DNA from: Tyto alba
Lineage: Eukaryota > Chordata > Aves > Strigiformes > Tytonidae
Assembly: GCF_018691265.1 (NCBI RefSeq)
Contig: NW_024881279.1
Location: 6,105,243 to 6,169,242 of the forward strand
Direction: 5' to 3'
Length of the DNA: 64,000 bases
Shown here: positions 26,697-40,543 of the stretch, one piece after another
How positions within the stretch are numbered: the stretch's first letter is position 1
Layout: each line of letters begins with the position of its first letter
Notes under the pieces: model-generated
Told to the model about the DNA's origin: nothing
What the model saw: the letters and a program-made list of their open reading frames with translations, nothing else
Databases searched by the model: none
Position numbers and translations under genes: made by a program

Positions 26697-29600
26697 CAAA
26701 AACATTTGGTTTAGTGCCTTAAGGGCAAGAATTATTACTATATTTTTTAAAATGCATTTACTTTCTCATCCCTACCAGCGATATGTCAATTTTTGTGAGG
26801 ATTGCATGTTATTTGCCTTAGGAAATGCAAAATCAACATAATGAAGCAGAACACAGCTGAGCTGTCTAAGGATGCTTGGTTTGGGGGAGGTCATTGATTT
26901 TTCCCCTGCAGTTGCAAAGTGACAAGATTTCTGAACCTTTCTGCTTCAGTAAAAAAACAAATTAATGCTTTTTGGGCAATAGGGCTTTTTGGAATGTAGA
27001 ATAAGGAATGTCTTGCATGTGACTGAGATACTGCCATTGCCAGAATAAATAAGACCAGGTTATAAAGCATATTGAAGAACATAGAGCTGATAAAGATCCC
27101 AGTGTGGGTCTGCCACCTATTTCAGCCCACTGGTTTGTCCCAACTGTTTGATTCTGCCAAGAAGCTGAATGTTAGCAGAGACATAAGACAGTAGGGTTTT
27201 GATGGTGTTAAGCTTGACAGACCCCTGCATTTGGCTGAGAATGAGGACTGTTTTAAAGCTTGTTTATCCGCAGCTTCTGGGGGATTCATCAGTCATGTTG
27301 GAACTTTCTGGTATTACTAAACGCTGCCAAGAATTCTGCCATGATTTTTAGCCTTACAAAGTAACTTGCACCTTTCTGTTTGCACAGCTACGCAGCTACA
27401 CAGGTTTCAACATTGCAACTGGAAATACAAGCTGTAGCAGGGAAACGGTGGAAAATGAATTCTCTGCCAAATTTGTGAAAACAATTTTGAAGCTGTCTAA
27501 TTGCATGGAACAGGGCATAGTGAGTGAGGATCAGCTTTCCTTCCCAAACAAATGTGACAGTTCAGATTAATCTCACATGCCATCAGCAATTCAGCTTCTT
27601 CAGCGATCTTGGCAAGCTCAGCCAGCAGGAGGAGGGAGACTTGATCAATACAATATTTTAATATCAAAATAATCAGATCCAGGGCAGAGAAAATGTACCC
27701 TCATCCTCTTAAAAAGTATTCTTTTCTGGTAACAGGGAAAAACCACGTAGGATGTCATAGAAGGAAGGAAAGAAAGCTAATGCCAACAAAAGTATTAAAT
27801 TTGCTGCACACTTCACCTTTAAGCATTCTTTGCCAACTTACAACATCTCACACAGCATGCAAAATCGGTGGTTCAGAAGTAGCTCCTGAAGATTACTACA
27901 AACTGAGGAGTGGTAGAGAGGATTTCAGCTTTAATTATGAACTTCCTGCTATCTCCCCTTCTCCTTTGAAATTCAAGTCATTTAATTTTATTTTTACATA
28001 GTTTTGTGTCTGAGACTCCTTTTTATGTTAGTTTAAAAATAACGATGAAAAGGAAAATAATTCTCTTATGAAAATTCATGAGAACAGGCAGAGTTAGGAA
28101 GCTGTGTTATTTATTCAGGAGAGCATAATGACTTTTAAAAACACTTGGATTGTATGTCTGTGTGGACTTTTTGTTTTGGTTCTTTTCCTTTGTGTACCTT
28201 GCCAGTTTTCATATCTATGCAGCTGTGGAGCATATGTATTAGGTCTAAAAGTTGCAAATCATTAAGAATTTAGACTCAAAAATAAATTGCCTGTCTTCTT
28301 TCTTTTGGTAGTAAACAGAGGCTTGACTCTTTCTCTTCCCTTGGAAATACCTATTTTTCATTTCATTTAGAATGACACCTGATACACTTTCACGTCAACA
28401 GTTGAGATTTTCCTTTTCACTCTTCCCTAAATTTTTCATCTCCAACTCTATATTCTGGGTACAGCCTGCTTCCTGAGAATAGTCCTGTGGCTGCTGCTGC
28501 TCTCCATCAATGGACAGATTTAATTCCTAATATAATCTCATTGGTGTCATTGTTTGAAAGAACAGCAAGCAAGTAGAGTATCCATTTGCTGTGAGAGAAA
28601 GTCTCAAACAAGCCTCATTCTGCCAGAAGGGTCCCCAGTCATAAGCACCATGCCCCATTAAGAAACTTTGCACATCTACCAAAGTACAGTGAGTAGAGGC
28701 CTTTTATTTCTTATGGTTCTTTTAAGCCAGATCTGTTGGAGAGCAGATATGAAGGCAGCAAGAGAAAGTAATCAACAGCCTTAGTACAAGAAGATAGATG
28801 AAATTATTTCTTTGAATAATGAAACCAAAGAAAATTATAGTATGTAAATCCAATGGGATGATGCTGAAATGCAAGGCAGCTCTACATGTTATTATTCTTA
28901 GTATGTAAAGGTTTAAATTCCAGGTAGAAAAATTACTCTAATCATATGTCTGTTCTCATTTTACAGTGTTTGTATTAAATAAGGAGCCTGTGTATAATTC
29001 AAGATCTTATTATCCTTTTTTTTTTTTTTCAAGGTAGTATGTGTAGACTGTTTTCTTCACATGGCTTAGCTGGTAATGGCTCGAGATATAGACAGCTCTA
29101 GTGAAAAATATGAAAGGTTGTTGAAATAAGGCCAAACTCTTAGCTCTAATGAGCAGAATACAAAAATGATACAAAGAGAGAAGAAAGCATTGCCATTTAT
29201 ACTGGCAAATTTCCACTCTGTCATTCTTTCCTCAAGAACAAGAGAAACCTTATGCAAAGGCAATATAGAAACAGCCAGGCACTGCTGGGTTTATCTTTAG
29301 TGTGATAAGCTGCCTCCAGGGAGACAAGAACAAACTGTGCACAAGGCATAGAGAAGGTACAGGCAGTACATTTTAAACTCTTTCCACGGTGAATTGAAAT
29401 GGCTTCAGGAAACCATTTCAGTTTGCTCTGTCAGAGCTCTCTCCAACTTCTCAGGAAGCACAAATACCTGGTATCTGCTTTGGTGCACTGAACTTTTTAA
29501 TTTTATTTCGGTAGGGCTTGATTGATAAGTAGTTGTGTGTGACATCAACATCTTGGTTTGATGTAAAGTCTAGAAAGAAAGAAAGAGGGATGAGGTAATC

Positions 29601-29948
29601 CTAATCTTGAGGAATCTCTTCGTGTGAGCTGTAATTTAAAACTAATGCACGCAACACACAGTCACTTGAAGACAAGGTTATATGGAGAATCCTTGCAGTA
29701 GCTGGGCCCACTTGTAGGTGGCCACTTGCAAACCCTGAGGATGATGAGATAGTTTTTCTGCATGGAAGAGGTGTCTGGAAGATACCACTGGGAAAAAATG
29801 GTCTTACATGCAATCAGCCCAACAAGGACCAACAAGGGCTTTCAGACTTCTGGCTTTAGATCAGAGGACATAAGAACAAAAGCTTCTGTCCCTGTAGCAC
29901 TTTATGAGTCAAGGCACCCATAAAGCCCCAAACCTGGGACCTCAAGGT

Positions 29949-30000
29949 CACTTGTAGCCTGAGAAAAACTGGCATACACTTGTAGCCTGAGAAAAACTGG
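29949..30000. repeat. 28-bp tandem duplication, about 1.9 copies
   Basis: CACTTGTAGCCTGAGAAAAA followed by CTGG occurs twice without mismatch, the two 24-bp blocks separated by CATA. The period is 28. Exact identity suggests a recent duplication. Confidence 0.9.
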
Positions 30001-32202
30001 GTAAAGTGTCTTTTTCTTGTCCAATAAAATTACTAAATAGGTTCTGAAGTCCTAAGGAGGGACTTCTACTTACTGACTCCTTCCTCCCACATCTTTGGCA
30101 AGACTTTCAAAATAATAGCTTGCCAACTTGAATTCAAATGAGCTTGATTTGTAATCGTACTAAAACAATCAATGATTAATCTGCTAATTTCCTGTATGTG
30201 CATTTGGGAATAACGAGTTATGAAGAGAAGTAACATACTCTTAATGTTGTAAATTTTCTTCTGGATGAAAAGTCTGAATTCTAGTGCATTTTGTGTCTTT
30301 ACTAATACCAAAGTTCATTTACAGCTTCAATTGAATTTGCACTTGGATGATCAAATATAACAACATAAAAGCACAGAATTGGTCTTGCTTATAAAATCTG
30401 TTGATATTTTGGGTATTTCTAATTGACAGTGATAAGACAAATATTAATTGAAATGAAAAGATTTATATAATTTTCTGGTTTAAATTATATTACAATTTCT
30501 CCATTGTTTTTCTGAGCTATACTCATTATTTTATGTAGCAATATTATACAGATTATTAAAATATAATATGCCCATGTTTTCTGATAAAATGTTGTCTCAA
30601 AATTGAACACTGATACTCTTGATTTGCACGTTCTGAATCGAATTTACAAGATCCTGGTTTTAATTTCATGTCTTTATAGACCACCTAATCATATTGTACT
30701 ATATGCACACAGCTTTACCTAGAGACTCCATCAAGAGAAATCAGCTGCAGAGCAGACACTAATAGATCATTGTCTTCTCCATAAGTAAATTAATTAGAAT
30801 CTATTGATTAGTATAGTAAATGATAAGAAAATGAACTTCGTGCAATGGTTTGGAAGTAAGTATAGGGTGAAACTAAGTTTATACATTTCATATCCACTCT
30901 CACTTCCTGTTGTGATGATCTTTGGTGATGCCCTCAGGTTTCACCTGAAAAGATAAATTATTCCCTTTCAAATATGCTACTTCAAAATATTTTAAAATTT
31001 CAGTTTTCCCAAGAGTACTTCAAGGCAAATAAAAATGAAATAATTCATAGTTCAAGGACATGTGTAAAATTTAAAATTAAATGTAAATAAAAGAAATTGT
31101 AAATGTGAATAGACAAAATACCATTTTTGTGCAAGTGACTTTATTTTGGCCTCTGGCTTTGCCAGAAGGTATTTCCATATATGCTTTTCTGTACCATGCT
31201 GGAGAGAATTGTTTTAAGCAAAGATGCAGAGGTACCTAAACAGCACAGTCCTATCATCCACTCAGAGTTGGTCAGGAATTAAGGCTGTGGATTTTTTGGA
31301 AAAATTACGACTCAAAGTGAGATGCTTTGTTTGAGGCATTTGGTTTGATAAAGTTTTGCTGCATCAAAGGCAGAGTTCAACCCCCCTGGCAGGCTGTCTC
31401 GGTGCCAAGAGCCGGTGCTCCCAGCCAGGAGAGGTGGGAAGAGGCTCGGTGATTCTCATCCCTGGGGCTGCCAGCTTCACATGTCAGCTCTCACTGGGGC
31501 TAAGCTTGGGGCGCACCTGGAAGCCTTAAAATCTGGGGTGAAGGCAGCTTTCCTATAGCTTCTGAGCAACATTTTCCACGGCCAAAGCTTTGTGTTTGGA
31601 AGACCTGTGTTGAAGTGCAGGTGCTTGTGGCTTTGGGCAGGCTGTGCAGTGTGGCTGGCCAAAGCTGCACGTGTGGTCCTAGCATCTCGCTGAAGTCATC
31701 TGGAAACCCTGCTGCATTCTCCCTGTTCCTCCACATGCAGAACAGATGTACTCTCCCTGTATTTTCACAGGATGTGGTAAGTCGTATGTCTGTGTAATGA
31801 GTAACAAAGTTGAGGCAGTGTACATTCTCCCTGTGGTGAAGTGTTAATGTTTTAAACCACTAAAATTCCTTTATGTGTTTAAATGTTAAGAGACTGAATT
31901 CTGTAAAACTTAACTACTCCTTAAATCTTATGCCTTTCAGTACATCAGTTCACCAGTTTGAAAAGCAAAAGCAGACAGGGTTTGTCTCTAAGTCTTAATA
32001 TTTGAGCAAAACATTCATGTCTATTTGCTTCTGGAATATTGCAAATACTTAGCCCACTTGTCCTTATAAATGTGGCAGACTTTTACCCTAGTGGGGAGTT
32101 TCTGGCTTGTTCTTTCTGCACAGTTGTTATTTTCTAATGATTTGTAGTAGATACCTTCAACTCTGAGTCTTCAAGCAGGATTAAAGTTGGTTAAATTGTC
32201 AG

Positions 32203-32221
32203 AAAAAAAAAAAAAAAAAAA
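32203..32221. repeat. Poly-A run (19)
   Basis: Uninterrupted A run in intronic sequence. Confidence 0.85.
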
Positions 32222-35200
32222 TCTTAATTTGCTTTGGCCTGGCTTGCTCCTGACATGTTTATTCTAAAACAAGATGATTAGCATAGCAAAACATGTTCCC
32301 AGAGTATGTGAATCTGCACTTCCATTGAGAAGGGATTTGCTGGCTGGCTGCTTATGGCAGCCAATATTCTTGTCTAGGTTTTAATTTGTTTGTTTGGATG
32401 TTTGATGTGTTGTTAGGGGTTATAGGATTGAAAAGCTTCCAAAAGTCTTACCCAGCCTCTCAAAATAACGCTCCAGAAAAATACGTTTACTTTTGGAAAA
32501 TAGATGTTCTCTCTAGGAAATAGGTGCTTATCTATATTTTTGGAGGGGGTGTGGAATCTAGGTATCCAGTTAAAACTTTCAGCTATTGCTCATTTGGCCA
32601 AGCTGACAAAAATTATTTTTGACTTTCTTCAAATACAGTGTCATTTTGGACTATTGTTTCTGACAAAACTGTAGCTTGAAATGAATACATTCATTTTAGA
32701 AACCCAGTTTGGCTCTTATGACCAAAATGGCTGCTGTGTTGTGCTGCCAATTACATCGCACAGGCAGAATTAGGATTGCTGCAGGTTTCTTGCAGCAATC
32801 CCCTGCCTTGCTATGTGCACTATATAAAGTGCTACTAAAATTGCTAACTTTTTTTTTTTTAAATAATAAAATGCTTTGAAATGTACTCCACTGTGATTTA
32901 TTGTTATTAAATATCACTCTCTCTAAGAAAATAAATTTCCATTTATTATCAAAAGAAGATCCTGAAGGTGAATGGGGGGGAGGAAGAGAATGGTATTTCC
33001 TTCAGCATCTGTAAGTGAACCACTGCAGATCAAAGCTTGGGTGAAACCGTGATAGTTCCTGGATAAGGGGGAGGCTCTGCCTCCGCACACACAGCTTGCT
33101 CTTGGCTTCAGGGCAGCTGCAGTGAGAACAGAGCTTAGGCCTAAGGCTGTGCATGTTCTTTTTACTCTCAGCAAAGTGATTGAAAGGGCCACCAGGCATG
33201 ATGAGCTGTTGAAATGATTTGAAACAGACAAATTAAATTACTTCCTTTATATATAAATTTTTTTTTTAAGTGAGGATGGGAGAGCGGAAAACATTAGTAG
33301 CTCCAGAAGAATCTTCCAGTAGAAACTGGCTTTACAACATAAATCTTGAAGGGACCAAGGCAGGATTAAAGAAATTAAGAGCAGGGTGGGTGTGAGGCTA
33401 TGCAGAGAGGGACAAACAGCTATGTCCAGAATGGTCTTTTCTTTTAAAGTTATAGTGTAAAATGTCTCAATGTAGTTGGGTCCACAAATGCTGTACAATG
33501 TATTTTAGACTTGGTGCTCAGAGCCTCAAGATCCTGTGATTTGTTAGGCATCAATCTAGCTAAAAACTTCAATCTACATTTAATTTTGATGAGGTGCTCA
33601 TTAGTTCAGTCACTCATCTCCATCCTGCATGCTTTGTGGCTAACGGCTTTGATGACTATGCCACTAGACCATGCACTTCAAGTTTATTATTTCTTAGCTG
33701 GTTTTCTATAAGTAATCCTAAAACTTTCTTAATAATTTTACGTATAGACAAGGGTCTGGTTTTTGAGACTGTAGAAATCAAAGTCTATGAAGAAGTAACA
33801 AGTCTGCTTTGTGCCATGATCTAATCTTCTGATGTCTCCAAAGGAGAATCACAACACCTTTCACATCTGTCTCCAGCCTCTGCTCATCAGTATCTACACT
33901 GATACATCCAAACATATTTTTGACCCTGAGTTTGTGCGTCCCTAGAAGTGCAGGGCTGTAAGTAAAGTGAACAAGGAAATTTTCTTGTCAAGATGAAAAG
34001 CCAAAAGAAATACCTGTAATTGAAACATTTCAAGAAAACAAGGTAATAATTACATATTAGTAACAAAATATTGTTGGAGGCAAGGGAGCTGCAGAAAAGT
34101 CAGTTACTCTGGAAAACTCAAATAAATGTTTTTTACAGCCCCAGCATAACAGAGCACATCTGCAGAGCTGCATTTGGGGGTTCAGAGCCAAGAAACCACC
34201 CATCTACAGCATTTAGCATCTGGTGTAATGGTAACTCTGAAAGGAAGAATGCATCTGAAAGAAGGAAAGCTTCTCTGTGCATTAAGAAATCTTCTTCAAA
34301 ATAACGAGAAAATTTAGTCTTAAATACCAGGCTTCTATTTTCATAGTTTATGATATCATGATTGGATTCCTTCTGTGGATACAAGCTTCTTAGTAGTACT
34401 AGTCATCACTGTGACAAAGGTTAGACTTGAAGAAAACTAGAACTGAGATGAAAGAATAGAATTTTTATTATTTTAGCAGCTGAATGTGTCGTTACATCAG
34501 AATCAGTATTGTGTAGCAAATTGCAAGCTGTAGTGAAATTGCTTTTAAAAAATCAGTATATATTTTTCTAAAACTGTGATGAAGTCATTCAGCGGCACAT
34601 TGAAATGTATCTCTAGCTGAACTGTTAAATCATATATTTTTTTTTACTGTGGTAGGAGAACAGATGGCAGTTATTTTTCTTAACAGTCTCCAACAACGCT
34701 GATGTGATGCTTTGCCTTCCCTTGTAAATGCTTTCAAGTGAAAGACAAATACACATGACCAAAACAAATCTGCATTGTATCACTGACTTGTGTTTCTAAA
34801 GCAAACTTTTATTCAGCTTACAACAGTAGGCTGGTGATAATTACTTGAAGTCGTATCAGTCAAGTAGGTCATTATGACAGGAAAATGAGCTATTAATCAG
34901 AATCAATTGCTGATGTTTTGCAATAAGTCTTTGGAGCAGATGTCTTTTTCATAGACATTTTTAATGCAATAATTGACTAGTCCATGACTTGAGGACAACT
35001 TGCAGTCACTCCCGTGGTACAAATGCATTTGTAGATTTGGAGATGCTCTCTGTTACTTTATAACATTCCTAAGGGAACTGTGATTGATCAGAGAATAACA
35101 GCTCTTCAGTAGCTGGCATGTAGAGAGGGCTACTGCACATACAATGACAAAATTGTTTGGTGATTTTATACATTGTTATAATCAATTTTATAAGCAATTA

Positions 35201-35629
35201 TAAATTGCAATGGTTTTAAAAGGATTTTGTTTTAAAATTGTCACTACCTTAACAGTAACTTGGCAACTCAGAGAAGGCCTGGTGAAAGTGTCTCTAAATA
35301 CGACCTGATGTAACGTTACTTACCTGCTTCACCAGAAACGTTGTGTAATTCAACAAAATGCTGTATTCTTAAGTGAGGTAATTTGTAGTTATAAATCAAA
35401 ATGAAGCTGCCAAGTATTATAAATCTAGGACTGCCTACCAATTTATGACTTTTTACATCACCTACTGTAATGTGTCATATTATTGAAGCATTGTTAAAAG
35501 TTATATTTAATTTACTTGCTTTAAATTAGTACTGTGGTGAAAATCCAGGTTTCCCTTATTCAGAGAAGCTTTTAATCTTCCCGTTTATACAAGCATGTTC
35601 AAAAAAACCTGATGTCTCTTATTTTACAG

Positions 35630-35762
35630 CCTTCGACAAAAGAAAGGAAACTTGGCCCAGAAGCACTGGACTGGACCAGCTAACATAGTAAAATGCAAGC
35701 CTTGCCCTGTGGCGCATGCCAACGCTGTCTGCGGATCTGATGGACATACGTATACTACCAAA
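35630..35762 (+). CDS. SPOCK1: SPOCK1 (testican-1) internal exon, first half of the Kazal-like domain
   Basis: This is a 133-bp exon between the acceptor TCTTATTTTACAG and the donor GTAAGT. Its first base completes the serine codon started by the two bases left at the upstream donor; 44 codons follow and end exactly at the donor (phase 0). The peptide starts LRQKKGNLAQKHWTGPANIV, then KCKPCPV, and ends VCGSDGHTYTTK. The C-x-x-C pair followed by C-G-S-D-G-x-T-Y is the Kazal/follistatin signature. The rest of the domain, expected to start CKLE, must lie in a later exon that I do not find before the window ends. RQKKGN-AQKHW is characteristic of SPOCK1. Compared with mammalian SPOCK1 as I remember it, there are two additional residues at the exon junction (VHSLRQ against LLPRQ). 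Confidence 0.92.
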
Positions 35763-36167
35763 GTAAGTTCTGCTTGCAACTTGAAATCCTGTCAGTAGTG
35801 GTCATCCAGGCTGCAGTATGAAGATAAAATAGCTTTCATTAATAGTATTAAGTTGCAGTCTACTTTAGTTTTGGAATATTTTTGTGTAAAATGTGCTGAT
35901 AAATGTAGATTTTTACACATTTGACAAACAGCAAATCAGAATGTCAAATAAGAATCTTATGATTTTCATGATTCATGTTTCATGTTTCTCTAAATAGCTT
36001 ATTGTTGCTAATGAAGTAAAACACTTTCAATATTGATGATGCAACAGAAAAAATTCATTTGATCAGATTGGCTTGTTCAGACAAGAGGATTTGGGGATAG
36101 CTCTTGTTTTAAAGATTTGGTCTCCAGATGGAAAAATAACTTGGCAGTATCATTGTTCTGTGATGGA

Positions 36168-36185
36168 TTTTTTTTTTTTTTTTTT
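36168..36185. repeat. Poly-T run (18)
   Basis: Uninterrupted T run in intronic sequence. Confidence 0.85.
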
Positions 36186-37770
36186 CCCCAGGCTGCATGG
36201 GTAACATATTACAATTCATTTCAACCACAGTTTTAATAGGCTTGTATGCCAGATGCAGTAGATATGGTACCATTAAAAAAAAAAATCCCATAACCCAGTG
36301 AGGATAAATTGGCTCATTGTTATATTGAAAATATGATCACCTTAGGGCTTGACTCAATAAAATAAACTGGCTTCACAGCCTTTCAGCAGTCCAGATCTCC
36401 CATTATCAAATAAAGCCTTCCACATCTCCGATACATGTTCCATAAACAGCACTTCAGGCACTGAAAGTAGTGTTTAGGGAATTCCCCTAAGTTTTTCTTT
36501 TCCTCCTGCATGCAAGGTAAGGTCTGACAGCCAGTAAAACTACCTGTTAAAATCCAAAACTAGCCCCTCAAATATCCAGGAAAATAAAGTCATCAGGGAA
36601 AAAATGCTCTACTGTGATGTAACAATGACGATGATATTGTAGCTACGTTATCTTCTCAGCTGGGCAGCTTGACTACTTCATCTATTGACAGACACAAATA
36701 TTAAAACACTGCCATGGCTAATTCATTGAAGCCTCTCTTCTAGTCTGGCTGAAGGATTTGCATGGCCAAGGAGCAAACCAGCAGAAACTCTCTTATCCTT
36801 GCACACATAGTCTGTAGAAAAACGACTCCAAGTTGCCTGCTAAACAAGCTACTCTTTAATACTATCGAGGAGTATGTAATGCAGTAATTTAGCATTGGTA
36901 TTTAGGATTAAAACTGGGCTCATTTTGAAATCAACTTTTTGTGTCTGAACTTTTGAGAATATATAATATATTCTGTAGGAAACAACTTTCGTTGCATATT
37001 CTGTCATCCTATTGAACCCATTTCTGTGCATCATAGCTGCATCACAGTTAGCTCTGAGACTGGTTTTGATCTTCTGTGTTTCTTACCATAAGATCCAAAT
37101 GATTTTCATCAGAAATTCTACCAATGTTATAAATTCACCAAATTATTGTGACTATGATATAAGCCTGACAGCTATAATGCAGACCAAACAATTCCTGCTG
37201 CTGACATCCTTGACTATCAGGCATACCTCCCAGAAGTTGTCGGTGTTTGAATGGTATTATTTTTTTTAAAGGATTTTTAAGAGATTTATTCAGAAGCAAC
37301 TTTTATTCATCTTCACTTATTGTGTGTTTAACTATCAGTTGCTCCTGTTCTAGCAATTGAAAATTACAGCATCTTGTTGGTCTCTCAACTGCAGCAACTT
37401 CTTTTCCACAAATTTTGTCCACATTCTTTACCACTGCCTGGGGAAGGTAGGGTTTCAGTGTTTTTTGTGTACTGTTCCACAGGAGCGATTGTTTGTCACA
37501 GTGAATATTTGTAGTTGCTTTTTCTAAATTTTTTTTTTTTTTATTGAAGATTCCTCCAGTGTCATGCTAATTGGTAATCTTTCTGTAACATCCAGTCCTA
37601 GCAAGGGTATACACGTCTGCTTAGCCTTTATGCAAAATCAAGGAGATGCTTATAGCAGTACTACTGTTCTTTACTGTATACAGTACAATGTAAATCTGAG
37701 TACATTATTACAGTAACCTCTAGAACATTACTGCCTCTCTACAATTTATTCTAAAAGCTCTGCTTCATTG

Positions 37771-37829
37771 TTTTTATTTATTTACTTTTTTTTTCTTTCT
37801 TTTTTTTTTCTTTTTTTTTTTAAAAAAAA
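37771..37829. repeat. T-rich tract followed by poly-A
   Basis: Long T-rich run interrupted by A or C, ending in 11 T directly followed by 8 A. The T/A junction could form a hairpin and is prone to length errors. Confidence 0.85.
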
Positions 37830-40510
37830 GCAAACTTTGATGAATGAGCTGAAAATAGTTTAGGCAAAGCATTAAAACTAAATGGTACATTTTAATCTCC
37901 TAACAAGTAACATTTTTATGGTCAGTAATGATCATGGATTTCTGTTATCTTTATGAACAGAATACAACTGCTTCCCTCAAATTCACAGTTAGTTTTCACC
38001 AGATAATGTGATCCCTCTTTCTTGCCCTTCAGTCACTAAAATTAAAGCTTTTCTTTGGTGATTTACTTTCATGTGCAGTGCTGCTGGCAAGTATTATTTC
38101 TGACACTGAAGTGCTGGCATGTTCTAATATTGACTGTGAAAATGCAAAAAGGTGGACATTTGAGTGTGGGCAAATACCAGGCCACTTTGCATATGTATGG
38201 ATTCATATCTGGCTCTGAATCAACTGCTTGGTGAATGCGTAATGATATGCTGGGCGAATGAAAGGATTCTTGTTAAGCTTGTAAACAAAAGATGGAGAGT
38301 AGCCACTACATTTCAGGGGTAAAAAAGTCTTCTGAAGTTATATATTGGCCATTTACTCACACAGACAGACAGGAGGTATACGCATACACACCAGCATTTT
38401 TATCCCTCCTGGTTCTGTCTGATTTTTGCCTTTTCCTGCGAGCACAGCAGGGCGTTAGGCAGGAGACAGGGTTTGGCCTTATTGTTCAGGGCCTGGAAGA
38501 GCAGTATTAGAGGATTTCACTAATGACTGGGGGCTACTACTCAACACTCTCAGTAATATTTTTACTGGGGATTGATCTTTCCAAATTTGAGCTGTTAGCT
38601 GAGGTGAAAATGAATGAAAAGGAAAGGATACAACAGAAGTATGATTGCCTGATAAAATGCAGATGAAACTTGGGTGTCAATAAATGCACAGTAATTCACA
38701 TTAAAAGAAAATAACCAAATATACACATCACAGACTGTCATTTAGCCACTTGATCTCAGAATAATTCTAGCTGTTTCCCGGAAGACATTATAATGATCAA
38801 TGACAGGCAAAAATGCAAATAAAGTGTTAAAATAGAATTGAGAACAAGCCCAAAACATTATTATGTTTCTCTGTAAATGCCCGGACTTCGCATTGCCTTC
38901 AGTTATCATCACTTCATCTCAAAGCTGACATGGTAGAAATAGGAAATGCTCAGAGAAGGGCAGTAATGGCTGTCAGAGGTGTGGAACGTGTAAGAAAACA
39001 CAGAATTAACTAGAGCACTTCAGCATGATTTTACATGAAATCTTGACTAATATTGGAAAAGGAATGTTGTACTTTATAATACTAGATCTAATGAAATCAT
39101 AAGTCAGTAGTTTCAAAACAAAGAAAGTATTTTTATTTCTTCAGCTCAAAATAAAACTGGCAATCACTGCAACACAGTATTGTGCAGGCCAAAGATATAA
39201 ATCGGATTGGTATAAAATGGATCCACTGCATGCCTGAAAACCTCCAGCACACTGTGTCCCTAAGCCAGTGATGACCAGAAACTGGGATGATTGGTGTAGT
39301 TCAGTAAGACTGATTTGTTCTGTTTCTAATCTGCTCTTTCTTTCACATCTTTTTAGTTTTCTTACTTTTAAGGGTCTGCAATTTGGCAGGATACTAGGCT
39401 GAGGGATTGTACGGCTGAACTAATGTGATTCTTGGATTCTTATACAAAAGTGAAGGCACCCGTAATTTTAAGGCACGCTGATAATGGAGCTAACACACTT
39501 CTTTTCATCAAAGTACTGTTCTTTAAGAAATGAGCATATTCCTTCTCCATTTCAACTTTGACTTCACTGAAATTTCTTTTTAAACAGGTCCTGAGTATTC
39601 CTTATATTGGTATTTGGAATTTTTAGTTTCCACCTCTTCAAAGTTTAGTTTCAGACCTTAAAGCAACATTGAGACTGCAGAACTTGATCTGGAGTGATGT
39701 TCAACAGTGATTGAGGAATGTGGGGGACTTAGATTTGTTTTTTATAAAAACTTTTTTTCTTTTTATGAAAACTTCAAGAAGTCTTTAAGGATTCAATTCC
39801 AGGAAAGCAATATAAAATGCATTTTTAGTTGTTGTTTTTTAAACAATGTCTTAGTCATCCCTGACTGGATAATAAAATCTTCATTCGTAAAGGCTATATG
39901 GCAAATTAGTAAAAGCATTATCATCTTGCTGGTTTGCACCATTTGATAGTCCTCAGACTGTTACGCTCTTTGTTCTAGTGCTTACTGCAGAGATTGCATT
40001 TTGAAAGAAACAATTTTGCTAATGTTAATTATAGTGCTGGCGATTCTGGGAATTGACTGTGCCCATCCACCTCGATTATAAGGGATTAGGATTCTCTGAA
40101 AGCAGACATTTGCAGAGTAGCAGAGGAAATGTTATTGGCCCAGCAGAAATATGGGCTATGTGGCATATTGTTGAGGACTGTTATTGCAATGTGGTGTTCC
40201 TCTTGGAAATCTCTAGAGATGCTCAGTAACTGATGCTGTCAGTTAAAAAAGGAGTGAAATGGAATCAGGGATCCTCGCTCAGGTTAACGTGTTGGGTTAA
40301 TGGCAGATCCAAGCATCCTCAGGAGGTCAGTGTGGCAGATTTTCTTGAGAGTTTCTAACTAGATGGCTTTTCCTCAAAACCAACTTTGTTTTTTAATTAG
40401 TGAATTTTTCTTCATGAAAAAAGATATTGTAGACCTAGAGGCAAGAATTTCTTGATAAAACTGAGGATGGTGATCCAACCCGAAGCACTCAATAATACAA
40501 GTGTCAGAGG

Positions 40511-40543
40511 AAAAAAAAAAAAAAAAAAAAATATATATATATA
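40511..40543. repeat. Poly-A (20) followed by (AT)n
   Basis: Twenty A residues run into about six AT units. A compound microsatellite. Confidence 0.85.

Larger units (their letters stand above)
7091..35629 (+). other. SPOCK1: Complete SPOCK1 intron of 28,539 bp
   Basis: The donor is GTAAGG at the left and the acceptor TTTTACAG at the right. It joins two codons-in-phase exons, so this is one whole intron. I see no further exon, RNA gene or intact transposon in it. Contents listed separately are an old CR1 remnant, a possible MIR fragment, a dispersed repeat pair, a purine-rich tract, a 28-bp tandem duplication and homopolymer runs. A moderately GC-rich patch at about 9590-9790 and another at 31380-31760 contain open frames in several phases but no protein I recognise. 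Long introns are usual for this gene. Confidence 0.85.
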
